Shown here: positions 1 through 7,949 of the stretch, in pieces | Position numbering within the stretch: position 1 is the first letter of the stretch | Layout of the letters: the number at the start of each line of letters is the position of its first letter | Source: Streptomyces musisoli | Lineage (GTDB): Bacteria > Actinomycetota > Actinomycetes > Streptomycetales > Streptomycetaceae | Direction of reading: 5' to 3' | Assembly (NCBI RefSeq): GCF_016741855.1 | Contig: NZ_JAERRH010000010.1 | Coordinates: forward strand, 62,001-126,000 | DNA: 64,000 nt | Translations under genes and position numbers: made by a program | The notes under the pieces: generated by a model | Seen by the model: the letters and a program-made list of their open reading frames with translations, nothing else | What the model was told of the DNA's origin: nothing | Database searches by the model: none

Positions 1-2
1 TG

Positions 3-608
3 CACGACGTGCTGGGGCGGAACCTGTCCGTGATCTCCCTCAAGAGCGAACTGGCCGTCCAACTGGCCCGCCGCGGGCGGCCGGAGGCCGTGGAGCAGAT
101 GATCGAGGTGCAGCGCATCGCGCAGGAGTCCCAGCGCGAGGTACGAGCCGTCGTGCGCGGTTACCGGGAGGCCGACCTGGGGGCCGAACTCGCCGGTGCG
201 CAGGGGGTGCTGGCCGCGGCCGGCATCGAGTGCGAGGTCCGCACGGAGGTCCCCGGGCTGCCGGCTCAGGTGCAGTCCCTGCCGGCTCAGGTGCAGTCCG
301 CGCTCGGCTGGGTGGTGCGCGAGGCGGCCACCAACGTGCTGCGGCACGGCGACGCGAGCCGGTGCGAGGTGGGACTCGAGGTGCTGGAGGGACATGTGGT
401 GCTGACGGTGGAGAACGACGGTGCCGTGGCGTCGGGCGGGGGCGGCGGCTCGGGACTCGCCGGGCTGCGGGAACGGCTCGCCGCCGTGGACGGAAACCTG
501 GAGGCGGGATACGCCGGCGCCGGCCGGGACCGGTTCCGGCTGAGGGCGGAGGTACCCCTGGCGACCGCGGGAGACGTACCCCTGGCCGTGAGAGGAGTCA
601 CGTCGTGA
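3..608 (+). CDS. Two-component sensor histidine kinase, NarL/DesK type, C-terminal part (5' end outside window)
   Basis: The visible part begins at the phosphoacceptor histidine (HDVLGR, codons from position 3), the HisKA_3 motif of NarL/DesK-type kinases. A dimerisation helix follows (KSELAVQL to REVRAVVRGYR), then the HATPase_c domain with an N-box (REAATNVLRHG) and a glycine-rich G-box (GGGGGSGLAGLRERL). The N-terminal sensor and membrane part lies left of the window. The stop codon overlaps the GTG of the response regulator gene (GTGA), so the pair is translationally coupled. By family, the protein autophosphorylates and passes phosphate to the next gene's product; the signal is unknown. 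An exact 21-bp in-frame duplication (258-299, LPAQVQS twice) sits just before the N-box. Confidence 0.93.
   Translation, partial: HDVLGRNLSVISLKSELAVQLARRGRPEAVEQMIEVQRIAQESQREVRAVVRGYREADLGAELAGAQGVLAAAGIECEVRTEVPGLPAQVQSLPAQVQSALGWVVREAATNVLRHGDASRCEVGLEVLEGHVVLTVENDGAVASGGGGGSGLAGLRERLAAVDGNLEAGYAGAGRDRFRLRAEVPLATAGDVPLAVRGVTS
258..299 (+). repeat. Exact 21-bp in-frame tandem duplication in the kinase gene
   Basis: Positions 258-278 and 279-299 are identical and encode LPAQVQS twice in a row. The duplication keeps the frame and lies between the dimerisation helix and the N-box of the histidine kinase. Confidence 0.9.
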
Positions 609-1219
609 GCGGTCCCGTACGGCTGTTGCTCGCCGACGACGAGCATCTGATCCGGGGTGCGCTGGCCGCGTTGCTGTCGCTGGAGGACGATCTGCTGGTC
701 GTCGCGGAGGCGGCGAGCGGACCCGAGGCGCTGGCGATGGCACGGGCGCACGAGCCCGATGTGGCCGTCCTGGATCTGCAGATGCCGGGCGCCGACGGTG
801 TGAAGGTCGCCACATCCCTGCGCGCCGAACTGCCCGGCTGCCGGGTGCTGATCGTCACCGGGCACGGGCGGCCCGGGCATCTGAAACGGGCGCTCGCGGC
901 CGGTGTGCGCGGGTTCGTCCCGAAGACCGTCAGCGCCCAGCGGCTCGCCGAGATCATCCGGACCGTGCACGCCGGAAACCGCTACGTCGACCCGGAGTTG
1001 GCCGCCGACGCGATCTCCGCCGGGGACTCGCCGCTGACCGCCCGGGAGGCCGAGGTGCTGGAGCTGGCCGCCGACGGCGCACCGGTCACGGAGATCGCCG
1101 AGCGGGCCGCGCTGTCGCCGGGGACCGTGCGGAACTACCTCTCCTCGGCCGTCACGAAGCTCGGCGCGGAGAACCGTCATGCGGCAGTGCGTCTCGCACG
1201 CGAGCGAGGTTGGGTATAG
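605..1219 (+). CDS. NarL/LuxR-family response regulator
   Basis: This 204-aa regulator starts with GTG at 605, overlapping the kinase stop by 4 nt. The receiver domain (about residues 5-120) has the acidic pair D11-D12, phosphoacceptor D57 in VAVLDLQMPG and conserved K107 in FVPKTV. A LuxR-type helix-turn-helix follows from about 144 to 204 (LTAREAEVLELAADG, SPGTVRNYLSSAVTKLG). The kinase just upstream is its evident partner, and phosphorylation would control DNA binding. The overall design resembles the membrane-stress DesK-DesR pair, but the target genes cannot be told from this sequence. Confidence 0.95.
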   Translation: MSGPVRLLLADDEHLIRGALAALLSLEDDLLVVAEAASGPEALAMARAHEPDVAVLDLQMPGADGVKVATSLRAELPGCRVLIVTGHGRPGHLKRALAAGVRGFVPKTVSAQRLAEIIRTVHAGNRYVDPELAADAISAGDSPLTAREAEVLELAADGAPVTEIAERAALSPGTVRNYLSSAVTKLGAENRHAAVRLARERGWV

Positions 1220-1242
1220 TTGCTCTCGCGCCACGGCGCAGT

Positions 1243-1318
1243 GCGGACGTAGCTCAGTTGGTAGAGCGCAACCTTGCCAAGGTTGAGGTCGCGAGTTCGA
1301 GCCTCGTCGTCCGCTCCA
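1243..1318 (+). tRNA. tRNA-Gly (anticodon GCC)
   Basis: The acceptor strands gcggacg (1243-1249) and cgtccgc (1308-1314) pair fully. The anticodon stem CAACC/GGTTG closes a 7-nt loop with anticodon GCC at 1276-1278, and the T-arm carries the GTTCGAG core. A 3' CCA is encoded at 1316-1318. The gene begins 24 nt after the response regulator stop and is followed at once by a strong hairpin. Confidence 0.97.
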
Positions 1319-1321
1319 TGG

Positions 1322-1351
1322 AGAAGCCCCCGGTTCCGGCCGGGGGCTTCT
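1322..1351 (+). terminator. Rho-independent-type terminator after tRNA-Gly
   Basis: A stem of about 12 bp (agaagcccccgg / ccgggggcttct) encloses the loop ttccgg directly after the tRNA. The U-tract is short, as is usual in high-GC actinomycetes. Confidence 0.8.
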
Positions 1352-1386
1352 TGCGTTGCCCCCGGCCGGAACCGGGGGCACGTCCG

Positions 1387-2286
1387 CTACGACCAGGCGG
1401 TGCCCGTCAGGCGTTCGTACGCCTCCACGTACTTCGCCCGGGTCGCCTCCACGACCTGCTGCGGCAGCGGCGGCGGGGGCTGCTCGCTCTTGCGGTCCCA
1501 GCCGGACTCCGCCGACGTCAGCCAGTTGCGCACGAACTGCTTGTCGTACGACGGCTGCGCGCGGCCCGGCTGCCACTGGTCGGCCGGCCAGAAGCGCGAG
1601 GAGTCCGGGGTCAGGACCTCGTCGGCGAGGACGAGGGTGTCGCCGTCGAAGCCGAACTCGAACTTGGTGTCGGCCAGGATGATCCCCCGGTCCCGGGCGA
1701 TGTCCCGGGCGCGCGAGTACACCGCGAGCGTGGCCTGGCGCAGCTGGGCGGCGGTCTCCGCGCCGACCTGGCGGGCCACCTCCTCGTACGAGACGTTCTC
1801 GTCGTGCTCGCCGACCTCGGCCTTGGTGGCCGGGGTGAAGATCGGGCCGGGCAGCTCGGAGCCGTCGACGAGGCCCTCGGGGAGGGCCAGGCCGCAGACG
1901 GTCCGCGACTCGTCGTACTCCAGCAGGCCGGAGCCGGTGAGGTAGCCGCGGGCCACGCACTCCACGGGCACCATCTTGAGCGACTTGCAGATCAGGGTGC
2001 GGCCCGCCCAGTCAGCGGGGGCTCCCGCGGGCAGTTCGGTACCGATCACGTGGTTGGGGGCGAGGTCGCGCAGCTGGTCGAACCACCACAGGGAGAGCTG
2101 GGTGAGGACTCGGCCCTTGTCGGGGATCTCCGTGGGCAGCACCCAGTCGAAGGCGGACATGCGGTCGCTGGCGACCATCACGAGGTCGCCCGCCTCGTTC
2201 TGGTACAGCTCGCGCACCTTTCCGGTGTGCAGGTGCACCAGGCCCGGAACCTCGATCGGTTCGGGCTTTTCTACGAATCCGGACAC
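1387..2286 (-). CDS. purC: Phosphoribosylaminoimidazole-succinocarboxamide synthase (SAICAR synthase)
   Basis: SAICAR synthase joins aspartate to CAIR with ATP in step 8 of purine biosynthesis, in the cytosol. The 299-aa protein has the family pattern: nucleotide-binding N-terminus GKVRELYQ and ASDRMSAFDWVLP, the central ECVARGYLTGSG segment, and the C-terminal DTKFEFG and ADEVLTPDSSRFW motifs. The start is GTG at 2286, preceded by a GGGGAGG ribosome site 4-5 nt upstream. purD lies about 4.3 kb away on the same strand but is separated by two unrelated genes, so the two purine genes are probably not one transcript. Confidence 0.97.
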   Translation of the reverse strand: MSGFVEKPEPIEVPGLVHLHTGKVRELYQNEAGDLVMVASDRMSAFDWVLPTEIPDKGRVLTQLSLWWFDQLRDLAPNHVIGTELPAGAPADWAGRTLICKSLKMVPVECVARGYLTGSGLLEYDESRTVCGLALPEGLVDGSELPGPIFTPATKAEVGEHDENVSYEEVARQVGAETAAQLRQATLAVYSRARDIARDRGIILADTKFEFGFDGDTLVLADEVLTPDSSRFWPADQWQPGRAQPSYDKQFVRNWLTSAESGWDRKSEQPPPPLPQQVVEATRAKYVEAYERLTGTAWS

Positions 2287-2357
2287 GGTTCCTCCCCGTG
2301 GCTCTGTCCAAGTGCCTCGATTCTCCCGTATGCGGGTGATCGGGGTGCGGCCAGGGG

Positions 2358-3857
2358 TCAGTCGCGTTTGCAGATGCGGTCCAGCAGGTTCGCCGTGGCC
2401 CGCTGGATGCGGGGATCACGGTGCCCGGGGCGGTCCAGGGACGGGGACCAGGCGAAGGTTCCGGAAGCGAAGACCCAGGCGCCGGAGGGAGCCCGGTAGA
2501 GCGAGGTCTCCTGGTGGCGCAGGACGCCGTCGTTGTCGGTGTAGGGGGAGTGGGCGAGCAGGATGCGCTCGTCGTGCTCGGGCAGCGGGGTGCGCGGGAA
2601 GTAGCGGTCCGCCTCTCCGGCGACCAGGCCGGCGATCTCGTCGCCCTCGTGCGCGCCGGTCGCCTCCCACAGCCAGTGGCCGCCGTTGCGGACGATCATC
2701 GGGTGCGGCTCGGGCACCCGGCCCGCGTACTGGATGCCGACCAGCTGCTGCTCGGGCCGGTCGATCTCGCGCCAGAGCACCGGCCGGCCCGGGCCCTTGC
2801 GCTTGCGGCAGGTCAGCAGCCGGTCCGGGACACCGGACGGGGACGGCCCCAGCTCCACCTGCCAGTACATGGTGTTCGCGGAGAGGAAGACCAGTGAGGT
2901 GCCGCGGTCCCGGGCGTCCTCGACGGCCCGGCGCATCGGCGCCGACCAGTACTCGTCGTGCCCGGGGAAGACCAGGCCCCGGTAGCGGGCGGGGTCGATG
3001 CGGCCGGCGTGCAGGTCACGGGCGTCGGCGTAGGCGAGGTCGTAGCCGTACCGCTCGGCCCAGCGGATGAAGTCGTAGGCGTGGCCGACGTGCAGGGGCA
3101 GGCCCGCGCCCGCGTACGGCCGGTCGAAGGAGACCGTGGTGGCGGCGTCGGCCTCGCCGAGCAGCCGGCCCCTCTCGTCCCAGGCGTGGTAGAGGCTGGC
3201 GCCGGTGTGGCCGTCCTCCGGGTAGAGGTTGTACGCCTGCCAGGTGATGTCGGGCAGCAGCAGGAGCAGGTCGGCGGGGTGGTCGTCACGGACCGTGAAG
3301 GGCACGTGGGAGCGGTAGCCGTCGGCGGTGGTCAGGACGGCCACATAGGCGCCGATGCTCCAGTAGGAGGGCACCTGGAGGCGCCAGGACAGCCACCAGT
3401 GGTGGCAGGAGACGGTGCGGTCGGCGGTCAGCGGCGGGGGCTGCACGATGCCGGACAGCCGGGGGCTGGTGGTGATCTTGGCGGCGCCGTCGCCGCCGTA
3501 GTGGCCGATGCGGTAGATGTCGACGCTGAACTCCTGCGGCGGATCGACCGTGATGTGGAAGTCGATCGCCTCGCCGGGCGTGACCGCGCCGGTGGAGGTG
3601 AACCCCTTGATCTGGCGGTGCACGTCGTCGGCCGAGCGGGGACCGGCCGTGGCCGCCCGCGGTGCCGGGACGCGCGCGCCGGCAGCTCCGGCGAGCTGCT
3701 GAGGGCTCGGGTCGACGTACCAGGGCACGACGTGACCGGTGTCGTCGAAGTACGTCTCGCTGCCGCGCAGCCAGGGCACCGGGCCCTGGCCGAAGGGGTC
3801 CGTGACGGCGTGCGCGAGTGCTCCGGACTCCCAGCGGCGAATGTGGTCCGAGGCCAT
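2358..3857 (-). CDS. N,N-dimethylformamidase beta-subunit-like protein
   Basis: This 499-aa protein resembles the large subunit of N,N-dimethylformamidase. It has an N-terminal beta-rich region (DPSPQQL onward, with VDIYRIGHYGGDGA) followed by a glutamine-amidotransferase-like C-terminal domain with YDLAYADARDLHAG, YRGLVFPGHDEYWS and LVFLSANTMYWQV. In characterised relatives this domain holds the iron-dependent hydrolase centre, but the substrate here is unknown. The start ATG has a GGGAGGGGAG ribosome site 4-6 nt upstream. The gene stands alone between purC and a membrane protein gene, and no small-subunit gene is adjacent. Many Streptomyces carry such a protein without known amide degradation. 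Confidence 0.8.
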   Translation of the reverse strand: MASDHIRRWESGALAHAVTDPFGQGPVPWLRGSETYFDDTGHVVPWYVDPSPQQLAGAAGARVPAPRAATAGPRSADDVHRQIKGFTSTGAVTPGEAIDFHITVDPPQEFSVDIYRIGHYGGDGAAKITTSPRLSGIVQPPPLTADRTVSCHHWWLSWRLQVPSYWSIGAYVAVLTTADGYRSHVPFTVRDDHPADLLLLLPDITWQAYNLYPEDGHTGASLYHAWDERGRLLGEADAATTVSFDRPYAGAGLPLHVGHAYDFIRWAERYGYDLAYADARDLHAGRIDPARYRGLVFPGHDEYWSAPMRRAVEDARDRGTSLVFLSANTMYWQVELGPSPSGVPDRLLTCRKRKGPGRPVLWREIDRPEQQLVGIQYAGRVPEPHPMIVRNGGHWLWEATGAHEGDEIAGLVAGEADRYFPRTPLPEHDERILLAHSPYTDNDGVLRHQETSLYRAPSGAWVFASGTFAWSPSLDRPGHRDPRIQRATANLLDRICKRD

Positions 3858-4075
3858 GGTCGCTCCCCTCCCTCATGCCCCCGTGGCTGTCTCGGTGGTG
3901 CGCACTGTGCTCGGTGTGCTCGGCCGTGCTGTCGTATGTCGCGTGCCTTTGCCAAGGGCGTGGTCGGTCCCAGCACATCACATAACGCACGGGCTCGGTC
4001 ACTACTCGTTGCGAATTGACCTGAAGTGGAAGTCGTCTTTCCGTTACGACGGTGAAAATGACGCTACGGCACGCG

Positions 4076-6103
4076 TCACACGAGCCGCACGGGCTTCTCC
4101 GGGCGTATTCCGGTCGCGGCCAGCCAGTCGCGCAGGGGGCCCGGGTCTCCCTCCTCGATCAGGCTGAGGACCTTCGGGGTCAGATCGGCGGCCCGCTCGC
4201 CGCCGAGCCGCAGGGACGGGCCGTCCAGCCAGTCCAGCGCGGGGACGGCGCCGGCGGTGTCGACGGCCGCGCAGCACACCATCGCCGTGAGGTGGTCGGT
4301 GAGCAGCTCACGGGCGGTGCGCTGGGGCTGGAGCGGGAAGGGCGGCAGTACGCAGTCGCAGGCGGTCCACAGGGCGCTGCCGGGGCTCGGACGGGCGGCG
4401 CCGCCCGCTTCCTCGGCGGCCTCCTCCCGGGCCAGCTCGGCGCTCAGCCCTGCGGCCAGGGCGGCACTGCGCTCGGTGGCGCGGTCGGCGTCCTCGTCGT
4501 CGTACGGGAGAGGGGCGCCGGGCTCGTCGTCCCCCGGGAGGAGGGCGCCGGGCTGGTCGTGGCCGGTGTCTTCGTGACCGGCGTCGTCGATGCGGCCGGA
4601 TTCTTCGGTGCGGCCGGTGTCGTCGGTGCGGCCGGTTTCTTCAGCGCCGCCGGTGTCGTGGGTGCGACTGGTGTCGTGGGTGCGGCCGGATTCTTCGGTG
4701 CGGCCGGTGTCGTGGGTGCGGCCGGTTTCTTCAGCGCCGCCGGTGTCGTGGGTGCGACTGGTGTCGTGGGTGCGGCCGGTGCGGCCGGTGTCGTGGGTGC
4801 GGCCGGATTTCTCCGCCCCTGTCGCGGTGGGATCCGTGAGGTGGTCCAGGACGCGGGCCAGGTTGGGGCCGCCGGGGTCCGGGACTGCCGGGTCGAGGGA
4901 GGGGCGCACGCCGAGGAAGTCCAGGACGCGGTGCAGCCGGGCCGCGTCGGCACGCCAGGTGCGGTCCACGACCTCCTCCGGATACGCCTGCCAGTCCACC
5001 GGGGACCAGCCGGGGCGGGACTCGGCGGGGCCGCCGTGGAAGAGGTGGGCCGCGAGCAGCGAGGCGGCCTCGTCCACCGCGCCGGGCTCCTCCAGCAGAT
5101 CGCAGGCCGGCCGCTCGCCGAGCCGAGAGGCGAAGCCGTCGGCCAGCCGGTCGCGGCGGGACAGCTCGGTGAGCGCCGCGACCACGCCCGCGTCCAGCCG
5201 GGACGGCCAGCGGCCCATGCGCCAGGCGGGCAGGGCGACCCTGGTCAGCAGCCGGTCCCAGCCGGCGTAGGCGAGTCCGACCTGCTCCTGGGCGACGATC
5301 CGCAGGCCGTAGTCGACCGCCTGGGCGCGCTCGGCCGCCGCCGCGGCGACCCCGCGCTCCATCAGCGTCGCGTGTTCCCGGCAGCCGCGCAGCAGCAGCC
5401 GGGCCACCCAGCCGAGGACCGCGCACGTCCCGCGCATCAGCGGGCAGCGGCCCGGCGTCGAGGCGACGGCCACGGCCGCGTCCAGCCCGCGGACGAAGCG
5501 GCGGGCGGCGGCTATGTCCGGCTGCGCCGAGGGTCCCGTGCCCGCGATGACCGGGGCGAGGACGGCGCGCAGCTCGCCGACGCGCATCCACCACAGGAAC
5601 GGGGAGCCGATGACGAGGACCGGCGCGACCGGGGACCGGCGGCCGCCCGGGCCCGCTATCTCGTCGGGCGCCGGACGCGGGGGCGGGCCGTGCGCCGAAT
5701 GGGTGCGGTCCTCCAGCCAGCTGTCGCAGTCCGGGGTGAGCGCTATGGCCGAGGGGGCCGGCACGTCCAGACGGTCGGCGAGGTCGCGCACCATCCGGTA
5801 CAGGTCCGGGGCGGACTCCTCCGGGATCGGGACCGTGGGCGTCGTGGCGGGGCGGGCCCGGGCGACTACGACGGCGACAGCGGCCGCGGTCAGCAGCACC
5901 AGCACCGCGAGCACGCCGACGACCCACCGGGCCGTGTCCCAGCCCGGGCCGACGAAGTGGCCGGTGGAGGCGCCGGTCAGCAGGATCACCGCGGCGCCCG
6001 CCGGCAGCACGGCCACGGCCAGCGCCCGGCCCCGGACCCGCAGCACGGCGAGGGCCCGGGAGCGCGCGGCCTGCGCGCCCGCCTCCACACCGATTCCGGT
6101 CAC
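4076..6103 (-). CDS. Membrane protein resembling an M48 peptidase with the zinc motif lost
   Basis: I chose GTG at 6103 (675 aa) because GAGG lies 7 nt upstream. Two N-terminal membrane spans (about 28-47 and 61-80) precede a region shaped like M48 peptidases: LVIGSPFLWWMRVGELRAVL corresponds to the family's LVLG...EELRAVLAHELGH. Here the zinc-binding HExxH is replaced by APVIAGT (about 183-189), so proteolysis is unlikely. Residues of the C-terminal half form an acidic Thr/Arg-rich tract of repeats (THDTGRTEESGR) coded by a duplicated 90-bp unit near 4600-4800. A pseudoenzyme or regulatory role is inference; a fast-evolving hypothetical membrane protein is the cautious reading. Confidence 0.65.
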   Translation of the reverse strand: MTGIGVEAGAQAARSRALAVLRVRGRALAVAVLPAGAAVILLTGASTGHFVGPGWDTARWVVGVLAVLVLLTAAAVAVVVARARPATTPTVPIPEESAPDLYRMVRDLADRLDVPAPSAIALTPDCDSWLEDRTHSAHGPPPRPAPDEIAGPGGRRSPVAPVLVIGSPFLWWMRVGELRAVLAPVIAGTGPSAQPDIAAARRFVRGLDAAVAVASTPGRCPLMRGTCAVLGWVARLLLRGCREHATLMERGVAAAAAERAQAVDYGLRIVAQEQVGLAYAGWDRLLTRVALPAWRMGRWPSRLDAGVVAALTELSRRDRLADGFASRLGERPACDLLEEPGAVDEAASLLAAHLFHGGPAESRPGWSPVDWQAYPEEVVDRTWRADAARLHRVLDFLGVRPSLDPAVPDPGGPNLARVLDHLTDPTATGAEKSGRTHDTGRTGRTHDTSRTHDTGGAEETGRTHDTGRTEESGRTHDTSRTHDTGGAEETGRTDDTGRTEESGRIDDAGHEDTGHDQPGALLPGDDEPGAPLPYDDEDADRATERSAALAAGLSAELAREEAAEEAGGAARPSPGSALWTACDCVLPPFPLQPQRTARELLTDHLTAMVCCAAVDTAGAVPALDWLDGPSLRLGGERAADLTPKVLSLIEEGDPGPLRDWLAATGIRPEKPVRLV
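4606..4786. repeat. Tandem 90-bp coding repeat with nested 15-18 bp units
   Basis: Two near-identical 90-bp copies, made of smaller GTGCGGCCGG-type units, encode about 30-residue blocks rich in Thr, Asp, Arg and Glu within the M48-like membrane protein gene. The copy count probably varies between strains. Confidence 0.75.
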
Positions 6104-6318
6104 GTGCCGACCTCGCCCCCTCCCTGCCGATCGCGTGCCGCCCTGGTCTTGTTCACTCCCCCACTGTGGCACCCGCCACCGACATCGCAATGCCGGTGGG
6201 CCAAGTGCCGGAACGCTTGCGCGGCACCCTAGTTGGGGCCCGGGCGCCAGTCAGCCGGATAGGCGATTGCTCACTCGATGGAATGGCTTTGGTCAGAGCT
6301 GGGTGACAGACAGCAAAG

Positions 6319-6349
6319 ATCAGGCCCCGGATTTCGTCCGGGGCCTGAT
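6319..6349 (-). terminator. Strong hairpin between purD and the M48-like gene
   Basis: A perfect 13-bp stem (atcaggccccgga / tccggggcctgat) encloses the 5-nt loop tttcg. It lies downstream of purD in that gene's direction of transcription and would insulate it from the membrane protein gene. Confidence 0.75.
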
Positions 6350-6394
6350 GCGATACGAGGATGTGCGGGGCGGCGCGCTCACCTGCGCCGTCGG

Positions 6395-6602
6395 CTCCCG
6401 GCCGGCGGCTGACGCGGGCGGCGTGCGGTCGACGGTGCGGCGAGCGGTCGACGCGTGCGGCGAGCGGTCGACGCGGGCGGGCTACGGCTGACGCGGGCGG
6501 CCAGCGGTTGACCGCAGCGGGTGGCGGCTGACGCGGGCGGCCAGCGGTTGACGCAGGCGGGCGGCGGGCGGCGGGCGGCGGGCGGCGGGCGGCGGGCGGC
6601 GG
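6395..6602. repeat. Degenerate tandem repeats downstream of purD
   Basis: The stretch 6395-6555 consists of diverged copies of a unit of about 20 bp (GCGGCCAGCGGTTGACGCGG). From about 6557 to 6602 it becomes a run of the 7-mer GGCGGGC. No gene is seen between 6104 and 6602 apart from these repeats and the hairpin at 6319-6349. Confidence 0.8.
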
Positions 6603-7862
<1,260 letters not shown>

Positions 7863-7890
7863 GGGGGCCAGCCTAATGGCAAGGTCACCG

Positions 7891-7918
7891 AAGACCGGGC
7901 CCCGGGTTTGTCGGTCTT
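7891..7918 (-). terminator. Possible weak terminator between dnaX and purD
   Basis: A 7-bp stem (aagaccg / cggtctt) spans a 14-nt GC-rich loop between dnaX and purD. It is weak, so read-through into purD is plausible. Confidence 0.35.
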
Positions 7919-7949
7919 TCCTCCAAACGCCGGATGCGGACGCCGCCGG

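Noticed and set aside
287..1960. Very long open frames antisense to the kinase, regulator and purC, and similar ones opposite most genes
   Set aside because: High third-position GC keeps reverse and shifted frames open. These frames are Arg/Pro/Ala-rich without motifs and cross the tRNA-Gly gene.
2287..2357. Purine riboswitch upstream of purC
   Set aside because: The leader is under 75 nt and shows no conserved aptamer pairing that I can recognise.
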